Shown here in pieces: positions 12,438 to 28,513 of a stretch of 64,000 nt of DNA. How positions within the stretch are numbered: position 1 is the stretch's first letter; the number at the start of each line of letters is the position of its first letter. Where the stretch lies: contig JALJCO010013629.1 in assembly GCA_023101725.1 (NCBI GenBank), positions 1 to 64,000 of the forward strand, in the 5' to 3' direction. Source of the stretch: Atherinomorus stipes. Taxonomy: Eukaryota > Chordata > Actinopteri > Atheriniformes > Atherinidae. The position numbers and the translations under genes were made by a program. The notes under the pieces are model-generated. The model searched no databases, had not been told where the DNA came from, and was given only the letters and a program-made list of their open reading frames with translations.

Positions 12438-12589
12438 CTGAAGAGAAGGATGCCAGACCAGCGGTGAGGTGAAAGGTCGTCCTACCGCTTCAGAACGCTC
12501 CCACACGCTGACCTCAGATCAGTTTAGTTCATTTTACTGAAAGGATCCCCGTTAGCTGCAGCTCAGCTGCCGCTATTCTTCCGGGGGTC

Positions 12590-13113
12590 ACATTCATAAA
12601 TAGAAGTAAGGGGGGGTTCCTTTCTGAAAGACATTTCTGTACCTTCATGGTCCATTTTTGTACCTTATCAAGCTGTATGAGTTAATAAAGTACAATTAAA
12701 CCAATTAAAGATGATGAATAAAAGTCAATAAAATAGAGATTATGACAACAATCAAAGATGCTAATAATAAATGAATAATTATTTATAAATATTAGGCCAA
12801 ACACATATATAATTATACATATAATTATTACTATGATTATTATGAAAATCATAATATAATAACTATAATTACACTACTGTTTAGAAGTACTGTTATTTAT
12901 AGTTATTGTACAAGCTACACACATTTTTCAATGCTGCAGGTACCCTTAGGGTTAAAATGGTACAAATGTGTACTTTCTATTACTTTGGACCCTTTTTCAT
13001 AGTATATAGGTACAGTATATAGTACAATATTGTACTTTTGAGGAAACATTTGCAAAAAAATGTGCCTACAGGTACAGAAATGTTCCTGTCTCTACCTGTT
13101 TTTGAGAGTGTAC
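12590..13113. mobile_element. Short TIR element upstream of ZP exon 1 (left arm)
   Basis: One end reads TTTTTGAGAGTGTAC (13,099-13,113). The opposite end, seen intact in the right arm, is altered here near 12,595. The interior repeats GGTACA/TGTACC motifs. Likely a non-autonomous DNA transposon. Confidence 0.5.
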
Positions 13114-13943
13114 ATAAGAATACTTGTTGCATATAATTAAATATATAAATATATAATATAAACTGTTATCATTAACATGCATCCACATACATACAAAAAA
13201 TATATACATATACACCTGTACTGACATTCATATACACACACACACACACACATATAAACATACATATGTATGCAAATACACACACATGACAACACGAATA
13301 TACATCACAGACATACAGTCATAGATTTATAATTTAGATAAATGTTTCTTTAAATATACATTAAATTTATTGACATTATTATTGAGCATGATCATTTATT
13401 TTACAGAAATACAGGATGTGAAACTGGGACGGGCTACTTTTAAAATCTGACCCCACCCCGACACCAAAATACAAACTCAAAATTCGATCGAATTTTTAGA
13501 GTAAATTGTCCTTTATGTGGATAAACGTCAGATATCTCAGATGTAAGTGAATGTATCGTGTGCTGCACCAACACGACTGTTTTCTAGATCATGATGCAAC
13601 ATTTATACAGCATCATTTCACAAACATGGTGATAAACTACATGAAAATCATGACATTGATTTTAAATTGTAGTTCAAACCAAATATTTTTAAAAAGACTA
13701 GTAAACAACAAGATGGGGCTCCTAAACTAAAAATGTTGTTGAGCAACACTTTGAGGTAATCACTGCAATCAGGTGTTTCTGTAACGACCAATCAGACGTC
13801 TGCTGACAGGTATGTTGGTCCATGTTCATGGAAAAGGTTCTCTAATATGTCTGGGACAGTTTTGTTTTTTATTATTATTATTTTCAACCAAAATTCAAAA
13901 TCAATCTTTAATTTCACTAAATTCTAATTTTGTAATTTTTTTT

Positions 13944-13953
13944 TATATATATG

Positions 13954-14002
<49 letters not shown>

Positions 14003-14036
14003 ATATATGTGTGTGTGCGTGTGTGTGTGTGTTTGT
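13944..14036. repeat. (TA)n-(TG)n microsatellite, left arm
   Basis: TATA run followed by TG dinucleotides. Mirrored at 18,857-18,925 as CA then TA. Confidence 0.9.
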
Positions 14037-15129
14037 ATTCAGAGTGTATTTCATGCACCTCTACCTCATTTTCTTGCACTACTTCATATGTACTGCCTGC
14101 CTTCAGTCTACATATTTATATTCATTAGTTATTATATCATGCGTACTGTTTCTTCATATTATGCGCAGTTAGTTTTTGTTGCCCAGTTTTTATGATTGTA
14201 TGTGTGTTGTAGATATAGAACATTAGAGAGACGAAAATCTCCATTTTCTTGTATTTGAGCAGAATCTTTGCAATAAAACTTGACTGTGATTATTATTTCC
14301 ATTAAAATCATTTTGTGGATGAAGATGACTGTCCTATGATTAGTATTAGTAAGGTAAAGTTTTATCTATTTATTTTTTACCAGTTTTTTTTACCATTTTA
14401 CCAAAGAAATTTGTCTCAGAGTTCAATAAAACTGCCTGCTGAGTGAATCTTTTTCTCCAAGACTGAAAGGTAAAATAAACCAGCATTCATCTTCTATCTA
14501 ATGTTGAATTACCTGCAAATTTCAGCCTTGCTTAGATTTAAATGAGCTCTTTCCTTCAGACAAATAAAAGCAGTAAAAGGGAAAATGAAACGGTGATAAC
14601 TCTGAAAACATTCCTCACGCAGGAGCAACAACAGGAGCAGCAACCTGATCCGAGGCATGAGGAAACGATGCCGCAGCTTTTGTCTTCTCCATTTGTTCTT
14701 GCAACTCTTTCACTTTAACCCCGAATATTTAGCTTTGTTTTTAATTCTTGAACACTCCCAGAACAAGATAAAGGCCGTTCTGTCAACTTTCTCACAGCCA
14801 GCGAGGGAAACAAAAAGCCGGCAGGAGGAGAAAACCCAGCCTTCAGAACTGACTCACGTCTATTCTGCATGTTTCATCAAGCAGATAAGACGACGCTTTA
14901 GTGAATAGTCACTTTAAATTGATCATTTCTAATGAACAATTTTTAAAATTCCTTAATTAAGGGAAAGAAACTGAGATTGGAGGCATCACATGCAGAAATA
15001 GATCTGGGACAAGAGGTCTGGTTACACATCGGTGAGAGATTCATCTGCCTTTTACAAGTAATGAAGCCAATTACAAATTTATTCATAAAACCTATAAAAT
15101 GCATAAAATATCAAAGACCTCGCCTTGTC

Positions 15130-17830
<2,701 letters not shown>

Positions 17831-18856
17831 AAGACCCCATAATCAAATCTTTATATTTTAATTTTATATTTTATATAATTTTATTATTAATTCTCTTTTA
17901 TTTCTGCATGTGATGCCTCCAATCTCAGTTTCTTTCCCTTAATTGGTGAATTTTAAAAAATTGTTCATTAGAAATGATCAATTTTAAAGTGATATTCACC
18001 CAAAGCGTCGTCTTATGCGCTTGATGAAACATGCAGAGATAGACGTGAGTCAGTTCTGAAGGTTTCTCCTCCTGGGGCTTATTTGTTTCCACCTAGCCGG
18101 CTGTAGAAAGTTGACCGAACGGCCTCTATGTTCTTGGGGGAGTGGTCAAAATTAAAAACAAAGCTAAATATTGGGGTTAAAGTGAAAGAGTGCAAGAACA
18201 AATGGAGAAGACAAAAGCATAGCGGCATCGTTCCTCATGCGCCTGATCAGTTTTTCTGTTGTTGCTCCTGCGTGGGAATGTTTTCAGAGTTATCACCGTT
18301 TCATTTTCCCTTTTACTGCTTTTATTTGTCTGAAGGAAAGAGCTCATTTAAATCTAAGCAAGGCTGAAATTTGCAGGTAATTCAACATTAGATAGAAGAT
18401 GAATGCTTTTTAACTATTTTACCCGTCAGTATCGGAGAAAAAGATTCACTCAGCAGGCAGTTTTAGTGAACTCTGAGACAAACTACTACGGTAAAATGGT
18501 AAAAAAACTGGTAAAAATAAATAGATGAAACTTTACCATACTAATATTAATCATAGGACAGTCATCTTCATCCACAAAATGATTTTAATGGAAATAATAA
18601 TCACAGTCAAGTTTCATTGCAAAGATTCTGCTCAAATACAAGAAAATGGAGATTTTCGTCTCTCTAATGTTCTATATCTACAACACACATACAATCATAA
18701 AGATTTGGGCAACAAAAACTAACTGAGAAATATATGAAGAAACAGTACGCATGATATAATAACTAATGAATATAAACTATGTAGACTGAAGGCAGGCAGT
18801 ACATATGAAGTAGTGCAAGAAAATGAGGTAGAGGTGCATGAAATAAACTCTGAATA

Positions 18857-18925
18857 CAAACACACACACACACACACGCACACACACACACACACATATA
18901 TATATATGTATATATATACAATATA
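18857..18925. repeat. (CA)n-(TA)n microsatellite, right arm
   Basis: Mirror of 13,944-14,036, shorter. Confidence 0.9.
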
Positions 18926-19781
18926 TAAATAAAAAAATTACAAAATTAGAATTTAGTGAAATTAAATATTGATTTTTGAATTTTGGTTGAAAATAATAAT
19001 AATAATAAACAAAACTGTCCCAGGCAATATTAGCGCATCTTTTCCATGAACATGGACCAACATACCTCTCAGTAGACGTCTGATTGGTGTTACAGAAACA
19101 CCTGATTGCAGTGATTCCCTCAAAGTGTTGCTCAACAACCATTTTTAGTTTAGGAGCCCCATCTTGTTGTTTACTTAGTCTTTTTTAAAAATATTTGGTT
19201 TGAACTACAATTTAAAATCAATGTCATGATTTTCATGTAGTTTTTCACCATTTTGTGAAATGATGCTGTATAAATGTTGCATCATGATCTAGAAAAACAG
19301 TCGTGTTGGTGCAGCACCGCGATACATTCACTTACATCTGAGTATATACGAGGTTTATCCACATAAAGGACAATTTTACTCTAAAAATCTGATAGAATTT
19401 TGAGTTTGTATTTTTGTTGTTGGGGTGGGGTCAGATTTTAAAAGTTGTCCGTCCTAGTTTCACATCCTGCATTTCTGCAAAATAAACTGCCAAAAAAATG
19501 ATCATGCTCAATAATAATGTCAATAAATTTAATGTATATTTAAAGAAACTATCTATACTAAATTATAAATCTATGACTGATATCTCTGTGATGTATATTA
19601 GGTGTTATCATGTGTGTGTATTTGTATACATATGTATGTTTATATGTGTGTTTATGTGTATATGAATGTCAGTACAGGTGTATATGTATATAATTTTTGT
19701 TTATTTGTGTGGATGCATGTTAATGATAACAGTTTATATTATATATTTATATATTTAATGAGATGCAACAAGTATTCTTAT

Positions 19782-20313
19782 GTACACTCTCAAAAACAGG
19801 TAGAGACAGGAACATTTCTGTACTGTAGGAACATTTTTTGCAAATGTTTCCTCAAAAGTACAATATTGTACTATATACTGTACCTATATACTATGAAAAA
19901 GGGTCCAAAGTAATAGAAAGTACACATTTGTACCATTTTAACCACAAAGGGTATTTGCAGCATTGAAAAAATGTGTGTAGCTTGTATAATAACTATAAAT
20001 AACAGTACTTCTAAACAGTAGTGTAATTATAGTTATTATATTATGATTTTCATAATAATCATAGTAATAATTACATGTATAATTATATGTGTTTGACCTA
20101 ATATTTCTATAATAATTATTCATTTATTATTAGCATCTTTGATTGTTGTCATAATCCTTTTATTTTATTTACTTTTTATTCAACATTTTAATTGGTTTAA
20201 TTGTACTTTATTAACTCATACAGCTTGATAAAAGGTACAAAAATGGACCATGAAGGTACAGAAATGTCTTTCAGAAAGGAACCCCCCCTTACTTCTCATT
20301 TTTGAGTGTGTAC
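19782..20313. mobile_element. Short TIR element upstream of ZP exon 1 (right arm)
   Basis: Ends GTACACTCTCAAAAACAGG and TTTTTGAGTGTGTAC form terminal inverted repeats about 530 bp apart, with no transposase frame between them. Mirror of 12,590-13,113, but with a more complete right end. Confidence 0.55.
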
Positions 20314-20477
20314 GGTATATTTTCAGGACCCCGGAAGAATAGCGGCAGCTGAGCTGCAGCTAACGGGGATCCTTTCAGTAAAATGAACTAAACTGATCTG
20401 AGGTCAGCGTGTGGGAACGTTCTGAGCGGTAGGATGACCTTTCACCTCACCGCTGGTCTGGCATCCCTTCTCTCCAG

Positions 20478-20616
20478 GGACTCCGGCTGCTGTTGGGTTC
20501 TCTAGTGTTGAGGGGAAAACCAACTGGGAGACTCGTGCAGAACTGGACCTGGGAACTCGCTCTGACACCCGCTCCATCAACAAATGTCCAGTAACCACAG
20601 CGGTGTCGTCTTTACG
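20478..20616 (+). CDS. ZP gene exon 1 of those seen (right arm)
   Basis: Acceptor TCTCTCCAG, donor GTAGGG. Encodes the Asp-Ser-Gly-Cys-Cys-Trp region. One extra T shifts the frame into a TAG a few codons in; the left-arm counterpart is one base shorter (138 bp) and open. Confidence 0.6.
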
Positions 20617-23600
20617 GTAGGGAGCTGCTCGTCTTTAGCATTATTAAATGAAAAATAACGATCCTAATAACTGATGTGTTCTCATGCAGAGTCCCACAGA
20701 ACTGTTTCTACCCACAGTTCACCTTCTGGCTCACGATCCGGACGGAGATGAAGTACGATGCCGCTTTCTCTGCAGACGCCGCCGTCCCTGCAAACGTCCT
20801 TCTGGACAAGGTAATCCATCCATGTTTACCTGCATTATTCCATTTAGATGAAAACATAAATTTAGTTCAGTGAAATCTTTTTTTCCTCCAACAATGATCA
20901 GCTTTTTAAATGAGTGGGGGGGGGGGGAGGCGAGCAGACGCTTCACCAGAACTCGCGTTATCCCCGTTTCCTCCCAGAACACCTGCACGCTGAGCAGCAG
21001 CGGGAACATCCAAACCGGAGTCCACGTGTTCGAGCTGATGATGGAGGACTTCTCCCCCCAGAACATCACCCTGACCTACGGGGACGGGACGTCGGTGTTT
21101 CGGGACACGAACTCACCTCCTCTCTGCAAAGTCAAGCTGCAGTTCTCTGTGGAGAGTGAGTTTGAAACAAGTTCAAACATTTACGGAGACAAATCCAACA
21201 TGGAGACGTCTGATCTGGGTCGACAGCAGGTTAATTCACAGTAACGCATCATGATTCGTACGTTTGCAGCCCTAACAACGGCTAATTCAGCATCAGTCTT
21301 GCATCCTGTCTCTTCTCTGAGATCTTTCTAGTCAGTAAAAGTCAGTCTCATGGCTCCGCCCTTTCTCTCTCTTCTTCTCTCTCTCTGATGACATCATCTT
21401 GCGTTTCCTTGAGCAATCAGTCACAGTGCACATTAAAAACAGCTGGTATGCTGGTATTGAGCTGTTGGAGTGATGCTGTGCAGCTGTAACGTGATGCAGA
21501 GTCCAGGAAGCAAAAGTTATAGAGTTGTAGTTGTTATAAACGTAGCTGTGGTCCTGCTCTGCCCAGCCCTGTAGCGTTGCCTCGCAACATTGTCATAAAC
21601 ATAGCTGTGGTCATTCTCTGCTCAGCACTGTAGTGTTGCCTAGCAACGATGTTAGAAACGTAGCTATGGTCACGCTCTGCTCAGCCCTGTAGTGTTGCCT
21701 AGCAACGATGTTAGAAACGTAGCTATGGTCATGCTCTGCCCAGCCCTGTAGCGTTGCCTACCAACATTGTCATAAACATAGCTGTGGTCATTCTCTGCTC
21801 AGCCGTGGAGCGTTGCCTAGCAACGTTGTTATAAATGTACTGTAGCTGTTGTCAAGCTCCGCTCTGTAGTGTTGCCTAGCAACGTCATCATAAACGTAAC
21901 TGTGGTCAGACTCCGCTCTGTTGTGTTGCCTAGCAACGTTGTTATAAACGTAGCTGTGGTCAGACTCCGCTCTGTTGTGTTGCCTAGCAACGTTGTTATA
22001 AACGTAACTGTGGTCATGCTCCGCTCAGGCCCGAAGTGTTGGCTTGCAACGTTGTTATAAATGTAGCTGTGGTCAGACTCCGCTCTGTTGTGTTGCCTAG
22101 CAATGTTGTTATAAACGTAGCTGTGGTCACGCTCCACTCTGTTGTGTTGCCTAGCAATGTTGTTATAAACGTAGCTGTGGTCACGCTCCACTCTGTTGTG
22201 TTGCCTAGCAATGTTGTTATAAACGTAGCTGTGGTCATGCTCCGCTCTGTTGTGTTGCCTAGCAACGTTGTTATAAACGTAGCTGTGGTCACGCTCCACT
22301 CTGTAGTGTTGCCTGGCTGTAGCTTACTGCTGTAGTTAGTGAGGAGACAGCGGTGACTGAGGCTTCAACAGTCAGAGCTCCATCTAGTGGACAAACGGTG
22401 CAACTACATCATTCTTAGCCACTCCTACACTGAACAGCATTTACTGCTTTATGACAAATTAAGAATAAAGGACACAGAATCGACAAAACTTCGTGTGATT
22501 ATGATTATTTTTTAAAGGGATGTAATCGGCAGATTTAACAGGCCCTGAGTGTTTTCTTTTTAACAGACAACTTTAGCTGAGATGTTTTCCTGCCCAGATG
22601 TTTTCTGGTGTGACGTGTCTTACAAAATAAGGCGGATAAATCGGTTGCCTGTCATCTGAAGCAACTAAATAGCTCTTGTGTTTGTGTTTCAGTCCTTCCT
22701 TCGATTCCTGACTGCGAGGCCGGTCATGTTCAGCCCATGTTCCTGTCCAGGACTCCATCTCATGGTGACGTTCTTCACGCCACGATGGGCCAGAAATTCC
22801 AGCTGTCAGCACAAGCGCAGGCTCACCACTCGCAGTACGAGCCTTTATTTCTCTAAAACATGACTACGATATCAACGTACTCAGTGCTCATTTTTTATCA
22901 GCTACCATGTAGGTCTGTTTCATGCGTCTCCATCTCCTTTCATGTCTATAAAGGATCCAGGACTTCCAGGTCAGCGGCCCCCAGAACATGACTAAAGAGT
23001 TCAAAACAGCTGAATTTGGGAAAGCAGAAGTTACTCTGAGCTGGACGCCACAGAAGAGCGATTTGTACAGATTTGTCCCAATCTGCTTCACTGCAGAGAC
23101 TAAAGAAGCGTGAGTGTTTGAACACACAAGAAAAGCACACTTCAGACTTTCTGTTTACTTAAACGTGTTGGCAAAGTGATCATTTCTTTAACTGCAGTCA
23201 CATTTTGGTCAGAATACAGCAGAGATACAGAACAACAGCTCCTTCTCCACCACATCTTCTACAGCTCTGCTCGTAGCAGCTGGTTTAAGCTAGCTAATCT
23301 TGTGTTCCTCTTCGAAATCAGTTGTACAGCTTTTGAGTATGGCCGAGTATTAGGGCCACATTAAGAAATATTTACAGACCTTAAAAAAAAGCAGGAAATT
23401 ACAAAAAAATGTCTAAGATTACATGAAAAAAATGTTAATTTTACAGAAAAAAGTTGTGATTTTATGAGAATAAGATAACCAATGAGAAAAATCTGTAATT
23501 TTTTGAGGAATAAATTTGTAAATTTTCGAGCCAAAGGTTGTAATAATAGGAAAAAATGTAAATTTTACAGGACTAAAGTCATAATTTTATGGGAGTAAAG

Positions 23601-26600
23601 TTGTAAATTTACAAGAAAAAAGTTGTAATATATGAAATAATTTTACAAGAATAAAGTAATTTTTTCAGAATAAAGTTGTAAATTTACAAGAAAAAAAGTC
23701 ACAATATAAGGAGAGAAAAAAATGTATAATTTTATGGGATTTAAGTTGTAAATTTACAAGGAAAAAGGCCATAAATAACGATAAAAAAATAATTTTACAA
23801 GAATAAATGAGAATAAAGTAATAATTTTATAGCAAATGCAGTCATAAATGTCCAAGATGAAAAGTTTTAATATAATGGGAAAAAATGCCAATTTTACAAG
23901 AATAAATTCATAATTTTGCAAGAATGAAGTTGTAAATTTACAAAAAAAAAGCTGTAACACTACAACATAAATAATTTACAAGAATAAAGCCGTAATTTTA
24001 GGAAAATTAAAGTATTTCATGAGAATGCAAGGTGTAATTTTCAGAATAAATTTGAAATTACAAGAATAAAGTCGTTATATTACAAGAAAAAATAATTTTA
24101 TGGAATAAAATAGTAATTTTACAAGTTAGACTGCTAGACATTCATGTTTCCTTTTTCCTGGAATGTGAATATAATTTTGACATTTGACTGATTTTGATGT
24201 TATCTCACTTCTTTCTTGCATTTTTATTTACTGTCAACATTTTCCTTCTTTTTGAGCATAATCGAGAGATAGGTGGCCAACTGTAGTCATGGTACCCCCC
24301 CCGAGTTTGGAATTTTCGTTTGTTGTTTCTGTAGGAAAAGAATCTTTGATCAGGAATCTTCCAGGTTTACATACATCTTCAAATCAGGGTCAAATACCGT
24401 TCGAGATCCAGCCCGGAGTCCGCCAGAATCCTGACCCAGATCAGCATCAGATAGCTGAGCCCAACCGATTAATACCTGGAACTGAACCCTGGACCCAGAT
24501 CCAGATTCTAGAGTTTGGATCTGGCCCCATGGGACCTGGGCTGGTTCCACAAGTTTAAATCTAGACTCAGATCAGAGCCAGTCCCCGTCCAGGTCTACAG
24601 GACCTGTACACATCTAACTTGGTTTGGTTCCAACATATCTGCTTCGGTCTATTATATCTTATGAGTTTGTGAAATTTGTAATGTTCTTAGCAGAGATGTC
24701 CCATATTATCGACCACTGATATTACCGGCCGACTCTTACATCCAAATGTGATATTGAAAAAAATCTGTTGCAGTTTTTCATTTTTACAAATGAAATCTTG
24801 CAAGATCTTGTTCTGTAATATAATAAGAACAAACTGTTAATTTGACAAGAACAAAGTAATAATTGTATGTAAATAAAGCTGTAAATCTACGAGAAAAATA
24901 ATTATATGAAGAATAAAATAATAAATTTACTGGAAAAAAGTTGTAATGTTATAAGGAAAAAAATAATTTTACAAGAATAAAGTAATAATTTATGGGAATA
25001 AAGTCGTACATTTACAAGAAAAAGATGAAAATTGCAATAAAAAATATTTCATGAAAATGAAGTCATCATTTTATGAGAATAAGTTGTAATTTTACAGGAA
25101 GAAAGTCTTAAATTTACAGAAATAAAGTTTAAATTTATGATAAAAAGATGTAATCTTATGAGAAAAATAATTTAACAAGAATAATGTAATTTTATAAAAA
25201 TAAAGTAAATTTACAAGAAAAAAAGTGCAAATTACAAAAAAATTTATAAAGTTGCAATTTTACAGAATAAAGTCTTAAATTTACAGAAATAAAGTTGTAA
25301 ATTCATGATTAAAAAAGAGGTAATATTATGAGAAAAATGATTTAACAGGAATAATGCACTTTTATGGAAATTAACTTATAAATTTATAAGGATTTTTTTT
25401 TTCACAAGAATAAAGTCATAAATTTACAGGAAAAAAATAGTAATTTAATGAGATTTTTTATTTTTTATTTTACAAGAATAAAGTCAGAATTTATGGGAAT
25501 AAAGTTGTAAATTTAATAGAAAAATGTGTAAATTGCAAAAAAATTATTTCATGAGAATAAAGTTGCAATTTTAACAATAACTAACAAATGATTTCCAGGC
25601 AAAGCCATCGTTCATTCGTGTTGCTAACAAGATGACGGTGGCTCTGGAGAAAGCCTCGATGCCAGGCATCGACGAGAACTTCCTCAAACTGAAGGACCCG
25701 TCGTGCTCGCTGAAGTCCAACAGCACTCACATCGTGGGCAGCATGTCCTTCAACACCTGCGGCACCAAAATCGAGGTAAGGAGAGCAGAAGAAAGAGGAA
25801 ACTTCCCTCTCGTTCCCTTTTGTTTCTAATACTCTCATCCATCATGACATCAGGACAAAGGCGACCTCATCGTTTTCAAGAACGAGATCAACTCCTTCGA
25901 GCTGCCAGAAGAGGTCATCGTCCGGAGGAGGACGGTGAAGATCGACTTCTTCTGCGAGTTTCCCAAAATGATCAGCATCTCCAGCTACTACAACCTCCAG
26001 AAGTCCGACTACATCTTCACAGAGTCCAGCTTCGGCAGCTTCGGCTACACCTTCGAGATCTTCCGGGACAGCAACTTCACCAATAAGGTGGAGGCCAGCG
26101 CCTACCCGGTGCAGGTCAAGCTGCTGGAGATGATCTACATGGGCATCCAGGCCAGTTCAGACCTCCCCAACGTCACCCTGTTCGTGGATTCATGCAAAGC
26201 AACTCCCGATGACAACCCCGATAACGTCCTCTCTTACGACCTCATCAAGAACGGGTCAGTGGCGATGATGCCGGGGGGGAGGACTTCCTTAAAAAAGTCC
26301 GGGTATTCACGTGGAATCTGTTCTGTTGCAGGTGTAAGACGGATGAGACGCTTATCGTCCACCCGTCTGATCCCACTGCATTCAACTTTGAAGTTCAAGC
26401 CTTCAAGTTCAATGGAAACTACGACCAGGTACCTCAGAGAGAACGTAGCGAGCAGATCTCTGCAAATCCTGCAAATGGATTTTTAAAAGGGAAGCTCCAG
26501 TTTCATAGTGCCTCATTTTCAAGTGAGCCACAATGCTACTTATCACTGAAGACAGTTTCAACATATTTCATCCCGTTATTCTAGTTCCAGGAGGTCGCTG

Positions 26601-28448
26601 ATGCTAATGCTAGTGGAAGTCAATAGGAATCTGCTAGCCTGTCATTAAAACAATCTTATCCACTCCACAGAACATCTGAGGCAAATCAATTCTAACTTCA
26701 GACTATCTGTGTAAATGCCGTGTTAACAGAATAATGTTACAAATAAAACTAACCTGCATTTCGTTGCAATTTGATTTTTGCTGCTGAGACACTACAAAGT
26801 TTTACTTCCTGTATTTGGCAGCGGAGTGATGTCATCTGCTGCTACATGAATGAATGAAGGAATCTGATTACACAAATATAAAGTCTAAAATACGGCCACT
26901 TCAGATTTTGAAGATGATTTCAAACTTTTTCATCAAACTGTCACCATGTCTCTATGAACCAGAATACACTGGCAAAGGTAGTAAGCTGGTAAGAAACTAG
27001 TTCCTCAATATGTAATGCAAAATTGGTCATACAAGGCTAGTTTTACTAGTTTAACACACAAGTTTACTAGTTTAACACGACATTTACACAGATAAGCTTG
27101 CCGATTTGGCACAGATGTTCTGTGGAGTGGATAAGATTTGTTTTAATGACAGGCTAGCAGATTCCTATTGACTTCCACTAGCGTTAGCATCAACAACTTC
27201 CTGGAACTAGAATAACGGGATGAAATATGTTGAAACTGTCTTCAGTGATAAGTAGTATTCTGGCTCACTTGTAAATGAGGCCCTATGTCAAAAATTCTGA
27301 ACTTCCCCTTTAAAGCTAAAGGATTGCATGAGTCAGACTCATGGACTAACTCAGGACCTACGAGCAGAACCATGGAAGTCCAAACCAAAGTTAACTAAAA
27401 CTAACAAAAGAAAAAAAGACTAAAACTAAAACTAAAAAAAATATTTCCGTTAACTGAAATAAAAATAGGTTTTTAAAAACGATAACTAACTGAAACTGTA
27501 TTGTCTCTTTGCAAATCTAACTGAAATTACTGCAAAAACATCCTTAGTTTTAGTCTTTGTAAATTTACTTAATACAAAGGCTCAGCCTTTTGGGTTGATA
27601 TGAAATCTATTTCTATTTAATCTATTTACTTTGTTCTACCGGTTTTACTCCGAGTGACTTTCTGATCATTTTGAATGTCACACCAGACAAAAACATGCAA
27701 TTTACAAAAAAAGAAAAGAAAAAGAAAAAAAAAGGAAATCCCAAAAAACTAAAACTAACACTGAAACTAATAAAAACTAAGCCAAAACAAAGCATTTTCC
27801 AAAAAACAAAAATGGATAAAACCATCAAACCTGCTCAAAAAAAACTAACTGATTTGAAAAACAAAAAGTCAAAACTAAATAAAAACTGAAACTAATTAAA
27901 AAATCCAAAACTGTTATAACCTTTGTCAAAACTAGAAGTCAGTACGTTACCAACATCTTCAGTTATTTTTTTTTTTGTAACTATTACAGCATAATACAGT
28001 AAACGGCAGTTTGGACTGAAAAACAAATACTATAGTTTAATTAAGATTATGTCTTTTACATTATCACTGTAAATTTTACCGTTTAAACTGGCAATTACAG
28101 CTGCCAGTTTTTCAGTATTTAACTGTTATTTTGCAGCAAAATACTGTTAATAAATAACAGTTGTGTACTGCTAAAGTTACGGCTGCCAAAACAGAATTCC
28201 CTAATAATTCATACATTGCCACTGTAATTTATAGGGTGATAAGCATTCAGTTTTTCACTGTAAATTACAAGTGCTTTTGGTAAAAACTATATTTTTGTGC
28301 TGTTTTAACTATTATTATTGCAAAAAACTACCAAAAATAAATAACAGTTGTGTACTGCTAAAGTTACGGTTGCCAAAGTGGCAAACCGTAAATTTTTCTG
28401 TGAAAAAATGACAATCACAGCTGCCATATATATATGTATATACGTATA

Positions 28449-28513
<65 letters not shown>

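Larger units (their letters stand above)
1..14998. repeat. Left arm of a ~33 kb inverted repeat
   Basis: This stretch reappears in reverse complement at 17,900-32,817, with the same exons, introns, minisatellites and transposons in mirrored order. Position 1 pairs with about 32,817, so the arm may extend past the left edge of the window. The outer kilobases differ by rare substitutions (for example ACCTTAAAT near 590 against ACCGTAAAT on the right). Nearer the loop, differences become frequent and are mainly small indels. Whether this is a real inverted duplication or an assembly of a folded-back read cannot be settled here. Confidence 0.95.

Noticed and set aside
14657..14908. 83-codon frame upstream of ZP exon 1 as a possible first exon
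   Set aside because: The frame is not open in the mirror copy near 18,000-18,250, has no signal-peptide pattern joined to a donor of the right phase, and lies near the unreliable apex.
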